Of a DNA stretch of 64,000 nt, positions 1 to 13,900 are shown one piece after another. A program made the translations under genes and the position numbers. The notes beneath the pieces were generated by a model. The model ran no database searches and had not been told where the DNA came from. It saw only the letters and a program-made list of their open reading frames with translations. The stretch's first letter is position 1, and every line of letters starts with the position of its first letter. The stretch comes from Eumeta japonica (Eukaryota > Arthropoda > Insecta > Lepidoptera > Psychidae), in NCBI GenBank assembly GCA_005406025.1, contig BGZK01001018.1:162972-226971 (forward strand). Reading direction: 5' to 3'.

Positions 1-281
1 TGAACCAGCCAGTCCAAGTCTTTCGAGCCCAGAAGGCGCACGGACCATTTTTCTCCAGCGGGCACTGTATATATAAATATACACGATAAAGTCATTTACG
101 ATTCTGATACGAGAGCTGCTATTTAGGTATCCGAAACTGGCTATATACAGAACAATATTTAAAAAGTAATTATAACATTTCAAAATAGAATTCCTTGGCT
201 GTAGAATACAGTTTGTCTCAAGTAACTGTCAATTGTTTTACCATTGTGGGGTCATTTTAAAAATTGTGTGTCTTTATCACC
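1..281. other. Left edge: intron after the FN3-2 exon, probable mariner 5' untranslated part
   Basis: AT-rich DNA with no exon signal. The last ~100 bases before 282 probably belong to the mariner leader, because the ATG there is the usual transposase start. The intron continues past position 1. Confidence 0.5.
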
Positions 282-1325
282 ATGGATTTAACTCGTGAAA
301 CTTTTCGTGCGTTGATTTAATAACGATTTTCGGCGTGGGCTAACTCAAAAACAGCGCATCAATCAACTCATTTCGGCTTTGGGGATGAAACACCATCAAA
401 AACCACTGTGTATCATTGATTTAGTGAGTTTAATCGTCGACGGTCAATGTTCACGGACAAATTTAAAGAAGGTCGCCCTAAATCGGTTGTTCCATAACAT
501 GTCGATACTATGCGGGAACTAATAATACAAAATCGTCATGATACATATCGCGATATAAAGGCGTTCCTGGGCATAAGTATGACGAGCACACATAGGACAT
601 TACATGACAGTTTGACTGTTAAAATAATTTGTTCGCGTTGGATTCCGCACAACTTTAGCATTGATCGACAATAGGCTTGTGTCGATTGGTGCAAATAACT
701 GATAAAAAATTACAATCGTAGTGCGTAAAAAGCTGTTTATAATATCTACACAGGTGATGAAACTTTGATCTATGCGTATGACCCCGAAACTAAACAATAG
801 TCAACGGTGTGTATGTTCCAAGATGACCCGACCCAACAAAAATGACTCGTTACAAAAGCACTTTGAAGCGAATGGGTGCCTGTTTTTTTGTATAAATGAA
901 CATGTCGTTACAGTGCAACTAGAGGAACGTAAAGCGGTTAATTCGGAGTGGTACACGACCATCTGTTAGCTAGAAGTCTTTGAAGAAATAAAAAGGAACA
1001 ACCGTAAACGCAGAATCATTCTTCATCATTCAATGCTAGCTTTCACACGTCGTCCGAAACCATTAGGTTTTTGGAAGGTCAAAAGATCGACTTGGGTCAT
1101 CCACCTTTCAGCCCCGATTTGTCATCCAATGATTTCTGTTTATTCCCAAGCGTGAAGAATGAATTACGTGGTCAACGCTTTTAGAGCCGCGAAGAGGCCG
1201 TTGATGCGTTCAAAATGTACGTTGTGCAGATACCTCAATCAGAATGGAAAAAGTACTATAAAAATTGGTTTCAGCGTATGCAAAAGTGCATCGATCATTA
1301 TGAAGAATATTTGGAAAAGCAATAA
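282..1325 (+). pseudogene. Mariner transposase wreck (Bombyx mariner type)
   Basis: The start MDLTRETFRALI and the end IPQSEWKKYYKNWFQRMQKC frame a mariner transposase-length relic of about 345 codons. Legible pieces in order are LTQKQRINQLISALGDETPS (helix-turn-helix), RWIPHNF, TGDETLIYAYDPETKQ (first catalytic Asp region), NSEWYTTIC, SFHTSSETIRFLEGQKIDLG, HPPFSPDLSSNDFCLFP (third catalytic Asp region) and NELRGQRF. Many stops and several frameshifts interrupt it. The second acidic block, normally HHDNASSH, is damaged by lost bases near 1027. The element is therefore long dead. Mariner enzymes cut and paste DNA at TA sites using a D,D34D triad. Terminal repeats were not identified with confidence. 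Confidence 0.9.
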
Positions 1326-1804
1326 AACCATGTTAATTGATAGATGTTTGTTTCTTTTTCATATTCCGGACACATAAATAGCAGCCCTCGTAATACTTAT
1401 TTGAAATTAAATTAATAAATATTTTGATTTAAAAGCGCATATAAAAATGTTTGTGAAACAAATAGCGTAAAGAAATTATGAATGTAGCACGTAGACTCTA
1501 AGAAGGCACCCGTAATCAAGGGTGATTGCCCATTACAAAAGCGGTCATATCTGAATTACAATCAGTTTTTGGTCGTCGTGAAACGTGATTATGGTGACAT
1601 TATTTTTCACAAAAAAAATATTGCAAGTGGATGATTTCACAAATGATTTATAATCTGTGAAGGGAACAACATAAAAATTAATTGAACATGACTACCCAAA
1701 GTAAGTTGGGCATTCTCTTTGACGATCTTTTAAAACTTTTATGACATTCCACTAAAATATTGACCGCGAAGTACTACCAAAATAGTAGGATTATATATAT
1801 GCAC
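1326..1804 (-). other. Intron 3' of the FN3-2 exon
   Basis: Noncoding DNA between the mariner and the exon. It contains AT-rich runs and no recognisable repeat. The donor of the FN3-2 exon lies at 1803-1804 (gt). Confidence 0.6.
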
Positions 1805-1966
1805 CGTCAAGTTCGTAAGTAGTGGTGTTCGCTGGTAACGTGACGTTGACAATGTCGTTGGTGGGCTTCCGAACCTGCAGCACCCACTGTGCCGCTGTGG
1901 TCTGCTTGGCGAATTGGACCCACGACACTTTCACGCGCCCTCCCTTTCGCCGTACGTCCACTGGAA
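1805..1966 (-). CDS. Exon: start of FN3-2
   Basis: Two in-phase acceptors exist: cttcttttgcag at 1967-1970 (chosen, good pyrimidine tract) and cgcatcag at 1997, which would add VDTYIPTSFA. It reads VPVDVRRKGGRVKVSWVQ (strand B Trp), AQWVLQVRKP, then VNVTLPANTTTYELDG with two sequons. The donor acg|gtgcat is poor but leaves in phase 1 like the preceding junctions. The FN3 F-G strands must lie beyond the left edge of the window. Confidence 0.8.
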
Positions 1967-4900
1967 CTGCAAAAGAAGTCGGGATGTATGTATCCACTGA
2001 TGCGAAGAAGAAATAAGCTATGAAGCTGTTATTTTCCAAACTTTCTATCCATATTTATAGATAAGCCAGGAATAAGGCTCTGAACGTTAAGAACTTTCAG
2101 AGGATTATCTGATATCACTTTCACACTAACTAAACAATGATATACTACCGCACACTAACATTACAGTTGAGTTGTCGTCTAGGGACATGAAATACCGGAT
2201 CGCGCACAAACCGCTCCCAGAAGCATAGAGAAGTATGCGGGCCACATTTCGGAAATAAGCAATGTATGATCGTGCTATAGTAGCGCACTCGTTATACAAA
2301 TGTGGACAGGCACACCCCACACAAATGTGATACAAACAGACGTTAAAAGCTTGATTAATAATGTCGCGGCGTGTATTGGTAATAAGTGATCGATGCTATC
2401 CGCTACGCCAGCGCGTGCAGTGACCACAAATGTCGGTTTATTTTTTGACTGCTTTTTCTTCGATAGAGCAAATCAGTAAATATCGATGAAAATTTCAAAC
2501 ACTTTTTTTAGTTACAATCATTCTTAAAGTAAGGGAACGGGCTCTGTTATGTCTGTAATGAATTCATCCATAATATCATTCAAATGCTTTAGCCAATAAC
2601 ATCAATTGAATGTAATAACTAACTTGTAATTTTTTTTAAGTCAATCACAACAGCAAATTATTTTGATAAATCTAGAAGTGTTTCCACAATGATATTTGAT
2701 AGATTTTTCTCTTACGAGTTCTACAAACTTGTTTGCAGTTCAAAAGTATGGCTTTTTGAATAGTTATAGATTGTATTAACTTTAGTATTCTATTCTTATG
2801 TCAATTCAAACTCACACTTCTCAAGTGACGTGGTAGTCGGTATGCATGCTATTAGTACATTCTACTGTTTCCAATCATAACACTCAGGTATACCTCCTTG
2901 TCCTTGGCATTCCACGGGGTCAGATAGGTCACTAGCAGAGTCAGTCCTGTAGGCGCGTACTTTAAAGCTATATGGAACCAAAGGCATTTGCACAGTTAAA
3001 TTCTGCGCCATTTCTTCATTCGGAGGCCCCGTCAGTTCGACACCTCCATCTGAAAAAAAAGTATAAATACATTTTAGTTTAAAACAACAGTCTCATTAAT
3101 TACTAGTTTTTGCTGGTGGCTTCACCTGCCCGAGCCTAAAATTTTTTCATCTTCTAGATCAAGAGAACTCAAGTCAATCATGATCTCGATTCCGGTTTTG
3201 TTCTCGTCTTCGATTTTGATTCATTTGTCAGTTTTGGTGTCGTTTTAAAGTCCAGTATATTCGACAATATACAAATAACATGGTTTAAAAATTGCTAAAC
3301 CTTTACTCTATTCCATGTTTCATGTATGTATGAATGTTCTTACTGTAATCCTAATTTCATGACGATTAGTTAGCCGTCACTAAAGTTATAAACCCGGCGA
3401 CCAGGTAACTAGCTGGCCTGGCATATCATCTTAGTGAGGAGTCTCTATCTACACGCCTATCTCTTTCATTCATTACACTAGTGCGAGAAGGCCAGTCCAA
3501 TGGAGTCTCTTCTCTAGAGCGTCATGCTAGACCCCCGCAGGAGATGGGATTGTCCATAATTTCTGTTTAAGATCGCAAACATGTATTTACATGTTCTGTT
3601 ATGAACTGGCGTTTTATTAGGTATTTATAGCGTTCGGGAAACACATGTAATTGCAACATCAAAAACTCTTCATTAATAATAAGCTAATAAACCTCAGAAA
3701 TCAGAATCTCTTGTTTGAAATACGTGACGGCGAACTGTCGAACGGTTTGAATGTTTGTGACGACGTTTTTCCATTTTTTGTTTGTGCAATAAAAAGGCAT
3801 GTTCTATTTATTTACGGGCATTGGAGTTTGGGAATCGAGAAAGAATAAGAGTAAACATTAAGAAAATGTTGAAGTATATTCAATTTAGACGATGCACATT
3901 GAATTATAACGTGATACAAAAATCCATTACGGAACCATTAAAATACTTTTAATTAATAGCATTTAACTTGTTACCTTCTGATCGTTAAAAGAAAACTAAT
4001 TAACATGGCTCGAAGTCCGGTATTTATATTCGCAACCCACTAGTCTAGAATACCTCCCAAATGTAAAAAAAGGTCATAACTATGTAACACTTAATTAGTC
4101 GTAAACACGTTACGTTTGACGTAAACTAACAATATCTAGTGTTCTCTTAAGTCTAATCGATCAAAATTCGCAAATTATAGAAACAATAATGTCCACCGCA
4201 TTTCAAGATTATATAAGAGAAGGTTTATTGTACTATTTTATTATTTTTCTCATGAGCACTACAATATCATACTGAACTTCATCCCTGTACAATTTCTGTT
4301 TAAGCGAATTTGGTTCCGTATATTGTTCAAACATGGTTTTATTTTACGTTTCTTGCAAAACGAAATCGGTGATTACGCATTAGATTTTAGTTTTTTTTCC
4401 CAAATAACTTGTACAGTTTATTTTTAATAACGTAGCGGGAGCAATATTTCTTATTGTCTTTTTTGAAACTCCCAAAAGTTTCATGTCGAATTCGAGCTAC
4501 GCGTGTCAATGTCAATACTGGTACTTTTATTTGCCGTCCCGTCTTATCTGAATCTTTAAACCCACAACGAGATAACTTGAATATCGAAGTTAATACGAGA
4601 AGTAGGCACCCTTGGTAACGCCTATCGACTCGCGCGCCACACTGGAGATGCGGCCGACCGACGGCTGCTAATGAACCCGTGCGGCACTCGAGCCCCGATT
4701 CGGTGCAATTCGAGACGAGGAAAAATTTAAAGCTATTCCATTCTTTATAGCAATCGGTATTTTTATCAATATTCTTCTATTCTTTTCCTAATAAATATTT
4801 ATTTTGCCTGTTTCACATTATTTGACTATACTTTGGTTTTTTTTTTTTTGAACGTTTATTCTCTTTTATATTTGAACTTGTATCTCTAGCCTCTAACTGG

Positions 4901-7900
4901 TTATTTCATCTAAATCACTTCGATGCACATTAAATATTTTCTCGTTTACTCTTTGCAAATTATAAGGACAAATATCTAATATAAGCGTATGCATTGTAAT
5001 AAAATAAAATAAAATAAAAAGCCTTTATTTGACCAAGCTAAATGTACATTTTTCTATTTATACTTAATTTCTTTGAATTACTTATTATTTGCTAGGTATT
5101 TATACTTTAATTAATCCTAAATTACATTATTTTCTAGTTTTATATTCTTATTGTTTTTCTTCTATATACTAAGCTAGGTCCCCAGTCGGGTAAAGGCCTC
5201 CTCCAAAGACGCCCACTCCTCTCTATCCTGCGCTAATTGCCACCAGTTTGAGCCTGCAACTTTTTTGTTGCTACATGTATTTGTTGGATTTTATTTTTAT
5301 TCTTGTTTATTCCTGTGGTGATTAACTTTGAAGGGTTGTGGTCATACTCTTCCACGGTGACCAGCCGGGTTGGAAGATCATGTTTGTTTCTTGTTTTTAA
5401 TTGTGTGTTTGTTTTCTCTATGCCGGAGGAGGAGGCGATTGATTGCTATGCCTGTTTATTCTGAATATTACTTTGAATGGTTGGCTTTTTGACTACGTAG
5501 TTCAGTATTCCTTTTTTTATTACTCCCTCTGAGAAGCTGCTAGACCTCTTGATTGGTTCTTCTATTTGTTGTATTTTGTTCTTTTTATTTACTCGTGAGT
5601 TCTTATCCATGTTGGTTTTAATGACATTTTCTGGCGAGGTAGGAAATTTGCGTTTTGTGTTGTTTTTCGGTATGATCAGTTTGTCGTATATAATTTTGGC
5701 TCTAACTCCCTTTTCTCTTTCCCGTTTTAACTGCTCTTGTAGTTCCTTTCTCTTCTCTAGGACGTATTTTGGGTAGTCTTCTTTAATGTAGTAATTTGTA
5801 TCTTTTAGCGCTCTTTTTTGCTTAATTATTTTAATTTTTGTGCCTAGCGTTGAAAAAGTTACCACTATTGGACGTAATCTTTCTTCTTTCTTCCCTATTC
5901 TTTTTATTTCTTGGATATCGCTGTAATTTAATTTTACAGAGAGATATTCTTCAACCCAGGTGATAAAGTTTCTTTCTAAGCTCGCATATGACTTTTCATT
6001 CTCTTCGACTCCAAAAATACCAGGTTATTTTTTCTTGCCTGTTTTCCAACATATGCAGCCTTTTTCTTGATTTTCCACTCTTTCCTTTAGGTTTTCGTGA
6101 TTTTTCTAATGTTAAGAACTTTTCTTCAAACATCCTGCTAATATTCTGTGTGACCTGCTCTGTAATATTTTTCCTGTGTCGCAATTTCTTGTCTTTGATT
6201 TTCCAAGTCCATTTTAATTGTTTTAGCGTGTTTATAATTTCTTCCATGATTCTTGTTACACGTGGCGTCCTCTGGTAGTTTATCGCGGAAGCTCTTGGCT
6301 AGGTAGTTTTGATGTCCTGTGGATCTTATGGTCGATTTATGCTTGCTTAGTGTCTGGCGAAGTAGTTCTGACGCTGACCGATAGATGTCGCTTTAGCTGG
6401 TATGTGGCAGCTAGTTCTACAGAAGACTTGATTTTTTTGGGGAATATTAGGTTATGTCGGATTTGAATACTTTGTAAAAGTGCAAAACATTCTAATAAAA
6501 TGTGGAATAGATATGTTTGGGTTCACTACACACTTTAAGTCAGTTCCACTCTGTGAGTAAACTGATTATTTTGAGATGTAATGTCACTTGTATTTTCATT
6601 GTTTTTTGCCACTTTTTGATCACATTTCACTCAGACTTTGCACTTTTCCAATGTTTTTTAACTTTATACACGTTTATTTGCAAACTGTGACCCTTGAAAT
6701 ACCGTAAATTATTTATTAAGTAAATTTATACGTTGAGTCGATGTTAACAACGGCACAGTGTCGCCTACCCTCCAGCGTATGCATTACTTAGGAAATATTA
6801 TTTTACAATATATTATGAATGATTTGTTCTTAAAAATAATTTGATGAGAAGCTGGATTTTGTTAAAGCAAAACTCTTCGCGTCGGATATGGTACAAAAAT
6901 TAATGAAACTTTAATTATATTTTTCTTAATAGCTTGTTTACGTTAGGCGGCTATTACCATTGGACTCCCCGTTGGACACGAGCCAACTACGTTATTAATG
7001 AAATGTAGAAAAAGGTATAACATACAATAAAAAAAAAATAATAGATGAAAAAACATCAATTACACAAATAAACTTTCGTAAACGTAAAATGAAATCTCGG
7101 TAAAATGAATTTTTATATATTAAGTAGCTGCGCGCAACGTTCCGCTCGCATGGACTATAACAATTATTGTTTTGGTTTTTTTTATAAATAAACTAGCTTG
7201 CGAATCGTGCCGCTCCCGAAAACCCGGGAATCCCCCGTCGTCGACCATTGGGTGTTATTTTGAAGGCAAAAATGCTTATTGAGTGTCATACGTAGAAAAT
7301 GAACAGATATATATATCTTATAGTTTACTCACATAAGCCATTTAAGCATCTTTTTTGTCGACTTGATTCACCATTATGGTCACTACGTGTTTCGTAGGAT
7401 ACTTTATGTAACAAAATATCCTATAATCTGATAAGGTAACATAGCTATGAACTAAAAAGAAATATGTATATCGGATAATCGGTTCTCGCATAATACACGT
7501 GTGCCACTCGGGGACTGCCGCGGTAAAGCAATTGCATAGTATTTTTTATCAACTTATGCAATTATAATTATTTATTTATTTTATTTATGCAGTATTTTTG
7601 TTGAGGAGGTGCCCTAACGCCGAAACTCTAAGAAGGCAAGAGTCACCAGATTGCGGGGCGAAGAGGGGGATTACGCATGCGCAGTAACGCCGATACAACC
7701 AATGCCACCTAGAGGCGAGTTGCTGAACTAAAGAGACAAGCGTGATATTTCAAAAAAGTCATTAAAAGTTCTGTTATTCATCGATAGATGGCAAAAGTAA
7801 AAAGTATCACCGCTGTGCCGGTCGAAGTGGGGGGTGTTAGGTTATTTTCGTTACGGAATTTCTGGATTCGGTCTCCACGCTCAAGGCCCGCGATAGAAGC

Positions 7901-10900
7901 TATGCAATAGCTTGAAAAGGACATAAATAGACAGATAGAAAGACGTTTATGTGTTATAATATGTGTTATAATATGATGTGTTATAATATGGTACAGATAA
8001 ACCAGTACTAGCTGATGACTCACTATCGTTCATTTATTTTTTTTTTTGATAATTCTTATGATTATTTAACAAATATTTTAGTTAACTATTGCTGAAGTAC
8101 AACAATTAAAAATAAATAATTAATCAAATACATTATTTAAATTATTGTCGATGCGTTTTATTGAATGCAAATAATGAGCAATACCTCTAGGAGAGTAATG
8201 TACAGTGTAAGCGACAACATTGATGGGGTCCTTGTGCTGCCAGTGCACGCGCACACTGCGCACGCCCACCGGCGCGCAGCGCACGGCCACGGGCTCGGCG
8301 GTGTCGCCGCCCGTCACGTTCAGCTGCGCCCACGCCGACGCCACGCTGTAGCCGTTATCGGCGAAACACTGGTACGTACCTATACGTACGAGTGTTAAAA
8401 TCAGAAAACGATTAGGCAATTATAATTAATTAAAACTTTGCTTTAGACCAGGTGTATGGGCAACCTTTGACATCTTGTGGGCCAAATTTGAATGTGCTAA
8501 TACGTTCGCGGTCCGCGTTCAAAAAGTAGTGCATTTTAAAGTAGTGTTTTAAACTAGTGTTCATTATTTTTAGCGATAAATATCAGACATGAAGTTTATC
8601 AAAATGTCTTGTGGGCTGGTGGTTGCCAACATACGCTTTAGAAAGTAATTAATATTAACAATGTGTATTTACATAACACCAAGTGCAAAAAGTGTTATGA
8701 TACTTAAATAAGGTGTATATTCTCGGATAAAAAGTATCAGTAAATAACTTAGTTATATTAAGAAATTATAAATGGAACTAAGATATTTTTTTTAGTTTCT
8801 CTTGTTTCGCTATAAATGAGGCCCATTTTAAAAATTTGACTCGCTGTATTTTCGCAGATAAGGGAGAGAATGGTCGATTTTTGTATATTTTCTTTAATAT
8901 GTTTTGCCTAAGTCTTTTTAAAATTATAAAACCACTTAAATTGGAGTACGTTTATTTACGTTATACGTGTACTACTAGGTCACCTAACTTTGTATATCTA
9001 TTAAATTCCAACTTTTCTTATCTATTACATTCGAAAAAAATAGACTACAACAGACTGGCAGACACACAGTCACAAAAGTGATCCTATAAGGTACGTTATT
9101 TCATTGGGTGTACGGAACTCTAAAAAAAAAAAAATATAACATGCATTATACTCTATTTTTATAATTTTATTTATTTTTATAATATTGTAACTTTCTTTAG
9201 ACGACTTCCTATATAATTATTTAGCAAAAATTATTATTGTCAAATTTACTTTTTTGAAAACATCTGTTACATTTAGTGGTAGAGGAGACTTATTCACAAC
9301 ATTAAAGGCATTTAAGAAATAATAAGCCGTTTGAATATTACAAAAAATAGTTAATTAAATAGGTAAAAACGTACTCCATCATAATACGTATTATATATAC
9401 TTATTAGTTCAAATATAAGAAAGGTTCTGATAAAAAATTACTCGAAACCTACAGTAGGGTTTATTTACATTATGCATTCAACCTTTGCGTATTATGTTTA
9501 TTTATTCATCAAATTATTTGAAAGCTGACAGCGAAACAAGAATTTATTTTAAGTATACATTTTTATAAGTTAAGTTTATTTAAAAAATATATATTATTAT
9601 CAAAACATTTCTATGTAGCTTTTGTTGTGCTTATAAGTTCCATAATCGATACAACTATCAGGTGTCTCCTCCATTGTAACGGAATAAGATACCTAGTGTT
9701 TTAAGGGCACGTTGTTAAATTAAAACTTTTATGTTTTAAATGCTACGTGTGTACGACACGTCATGAGAAAAGCGACTCCTTTCAGAAAATGGATTTGATA
9801 AGCCCTACAGAGGTCATACAAAACAAAACTTTGATTTTTATCAAATTTCGAATAATTGTATCATTACGTTCGACACACATTTTTCAATAAAAATATGAAA
9901 AAAACAAGGTTGGGTACGAAGAAATCGAAATCTGAAGGTTACAAGCTTGAAAATTAAACATAAATCAAATAAAAAAGCGGTATGTGACTGGGTGGAATTA
10001 TTTATGTGTCGAAATCCAGTACATCATTACGTTAAAGACATCAGAAGGATTCTTACGTCACAACATCAAAAGAATATGCAAGAAAAAAGTTCAAAACTTC
10101 TTCAAAATATTGGACCACTTCATTGCATCATGTTGCAAGGCTAAAATTTATACTAACAGTTGCTAGTCAATTTTATATTTTCTTGCCCAGGTTATCTAAA
10201 ATGGTTATGCTATACTTCAAATATCTTATACCATGCTAAAGCTTACATAACGTTATTTTTTTGCGGCCTAGCTCCCCGCGACGTGTCATGCGATTAATAA
10301 CTTCATTCCAAAAGTAAAGTAATAGTGACTTTGAACGGTATATTATATTGCAACTATGTTGAGGTATTACAATTTTGTGCCAATAATGATTATAATACTG
10401 GTCTGTTTTCCGTGTCACAAGACTTACTATTTGCAGTTATTTAGATAGACAGGCTCTTTTAAAAATCCTTAAAACTACATTTCTTCAAAGAATGTGTAAT
10501 GCGGGTTCACTGAAATCAATTTGGTAATGTCAAGTATTGGGATTTGAACATAATTATTTGCAAGACTAGCTTACCGGCATCCTTGGACGTGGCGCCGCTA
10601 ATGACGAGTTCTATCAGTTGTGTTTTCGATGATCTCATCAGTTTAATCTGCGAAAAAAAAAATTACGATTCTGAAACAGAATACATTAAAAATATGGAAT
10701 AAAGCATATCTGATATATATATTAGTATTTATTTAAATGGAGAAATACTGACTTTTACAAAATTTGCAGCTATACAAGATATGATTTTAATAATTTTATT
10801 TCAATTTTCAATCAGATTATTATGCCAAATAAACTCCCGGTTTGGATTTTTAAATTAATATCCAAATCGTCATTACGGCGATAATAAATTCTATATGAAA

Positions 10901-13900
10901 CGTGCTATAAATACCTCAATTGAGGCTTGCACAGGACCATTTATTTTTTGTACCTCTTAAGCACGTGCGGTGGTAATTTCTAAAATTTTCCATTCTAACA
11001 ATTGTGTTTGTGCTAAAGGAAACTTATCTTCCCGAGTTTTAGATATTAATCGCTATGCGACTACTTCATAGTTATATAATATGCCACTAGTTACAGGTTA
11101 TACACTTATATACGTATTACATTCAGTCGAGGCACAATCGTCCCTCGTCAGATGATAATAGAAGTGTACCGGTCCGGTGATGTTGAGGGCGCGGCCGTCT
11201 TTGTACCAGCGGACGGCGGGCCGGGGCGCGCTGCCTCGGCCGTGCAGTTCAGGCGGACGGTGCTCGCCCGGTGCACGTGCTTGCTGGCTGGCGGATGCAA
11301 GACGCGCACTCGCTCCCATACGTTCAGCGTGAAATTCTGCAGTTTCAGAGGCATCAAGAAAAACATTTTGAAAATGTGCGGAGGTTAAATTTGCAGACTG
11401 ATAAACGATTGTAAAAAAGAGAACAAAATAAAATGTCAAAAAATAACAAGTGTCTATATATGATAAGAAATTTCTTTCATTTTCGGTTTTCAATGTTTAA
11501 GTACTAAAACAAAAATAAATTTGATATTATCCAGATAGACTAAAAAATCGGGGGTCTAATTCGTTTTTAATATAAGTTTTAATAATCTTTTTAGAAATTG
11601 GTTAATTTACAAAATACTATTTGACAATTATTACGGAATTCATCGTCGATTGTAACCTGATTCAAAAGGGTTTATTAAAAAACGGATTCAGAAAGGGTTG
11701 TATAGTAGCTGGTCAGATAATGGTTAATGAATCCATACTCTAGTACACCTCAGATAATGATTCAATAAATCTATACTTTAGTAGACAAAATGGATAAAAG
11801 CTTCATTTTATAACTCTATTAAGAAAAGAGGTATGTAATTTTTGGGCCTCATTTTCTATTTAAACGGCCAATAACGAGACTTGACATTCCAATAGTCTAC
11901 AAACACAGACAGAAATCCTACGTAAGAAAGAAATTTTAATACGTTATTGCACAATAATTACCAAATAAAAAATAATTTCAGTATTCGGTACTAAAATTGC
12001 CACATCCCTTATTAATATAGTAATCACACAACGTTAGTGGACCGTTTAAAAACAATATCTACCCTCTTTTTCGCGTTTCCTGAATGTATGTGTATAATAA
12101 TTTATGAGGTTGAAAATAGAACTTTCGTTCTATGGTTATTTTCTAGATGTTTATAGTATTGTTATTAAACGAGGGATTATAAAATCAATTTCGAACCACG
12201 TAAAGATTAATATTGCACAAAACATGATATAATAATTATTGTATTTTTATGCCATCGATGTAAAATGCGCAAACCACCTTTTCAGGCCCTAAGGGCATTT
12301 ATTCGTCAAGTTGCTGACAGCTTTTAGTAAGGTGAATAAGGACGAGAACATATTTTTTTAATAAATCCCGATTACTGTCAAATTAAATAAATCGCCAGTG
12401 ACAAACGGATTCTCTATTTCACAGCGAGATCTCGTTCGCTAAGTCACGCAGTTCGTCGACATTGTAATTTTATTAGGATCAACTTTGATGAGTTTCAAAT
12501 CTTATCTTACTTTTGAGGCAGTCGTCTCAAGTCCATGGCGCTCGTCTTGAATAAAAGCGACTGCGGCAAACCGACGGGCGGACATAGCAGGTATATTGAA
12601 ATACATGTACAATTAGATGCACTATTATAGGTCATACAAGTTAGTTGAATCGACCGATTCGAACAGGTTTTATGTTTACATACACATGTAATACCATGGA
12701 TATACGAGGCATTTTACGTAATAATAAAAAAACGATTTAGAAGTTTCGATGAGTCGTATATTGATTATTATTGCATTTGTTCCCTTATTTTTGAATAACA
12801 TTATTGTTAGTCCCTCAATATTTGTGTAATTTTACGTTGCGCGATTCATTCCAACTGTTTTGACAGCCTGTGATAACTACACAAATGTATTCAGAAGTCG
12901 GTTACCCGACAGTGGTTGCGCCTCCGGGGGGCGGTGGTGAACGATGATGGCGGGGGACGGGATGTAGAGCACGGCGGGGCGGGGGCCGGGGAGGGACAGG
13001 GCGAAGTTGAATGCTCGCTCTGACGTAACGGCTGCTGTCGCTGTGACGCGATACGAGGACCCGAAAGCCGTTTATTTTTTACAGCAATATCGGGTGGCCG
13101 GTGTGTGATTTTTCCGCTTTATTATTCCGTGTTCCCTTTTCCGAGGGGGGACGCAGAAACAATGAACGAGTTTTCATGTGGAAATCGAAATTCTTCTCAT
13201 TGCGTTACGGTTGAATAACAATGAAAGGATAATTCGAAATAGAAATATATTTTGTGTTCGCTATCGACGACCGGCCGAGTTACCTCCGCCGTTCTTTACA
13301 GTAAAATTCCCAGAAACACTTTTCTCTGGAGTTAATCTACAGATTTCAACGCAAATATTGATTTAGTAGCAATAAAACGACTATAAAAACACCACTCTGA
13401 AGGTTACGAAATTCACCCACCCAATTGCGGGGCCAAAACACAGCTAAGGTTCGTCTAATCTAATATAAAAAAAAAAATTTGGTTGCCTGTAAAGTCGGTA
13501 TACGGGCGAAAGTTTTACGTGACAACGACTTTGAATGGTAAAATCATTTTAATGTGAATATTCATTCGTATAGTAGGAAGAAGGATGAAATAATAGTAAC
13601 AATTTAAAACATTTATTTATACAAAGAATTATATTTAAAACATTAATTTATACAAAGAATCTCGCACTGAATTTCATATTAACAAAATTTTATTTTTACC
13701 TTTACATACATACGTATTTATATACAAATATACATACAATAACTTGCAATACATTTGCAAGCTATGCACTAATTCTCTAGTGCTGCGCGCGCGGCAGACC
13801 GATCATAGTTGAGTGGGAGAGACGCAAGGCATTCGGCGGGCCTCTCTCTTCGGTGACTCATCGTTACGTTACCGAGCGTTACACTTTTCAAAGTGACTCC

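Larger units (their letters stand above)
3050..8184 (-). other. Intron within FN3-1, with an embedded LINE
   Basis: About 5.1 kb, donor gtattg at 8184, acceptor cag at 3050. It splits FN3-1 between strands C and C'. It holds a degenerate Gly/Pro-like GATTCCGGT-type simple sequence at 3170-3260, a weak copy of a dispersed repeat near 4090-4160, the LINE relic at 4998-6290 and a small tandem repeat at 7945-7990. Confidence 0.7.

Noticed and set aside
1822..2016. Plus-strand ORF opposite the FN3-2 exon
   Set aside because: Shadow of the exon on the other strand.
8165..8398. His/Arg-rich plus-strand ORF
   Set aside because: Antisense shadow of the GC-rich Ig-C/FN3-1 exon.
11152..11388. Plus-strand ORF over the broken Ig-C exon
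   Set aside because: Antisense shadow of that exon.
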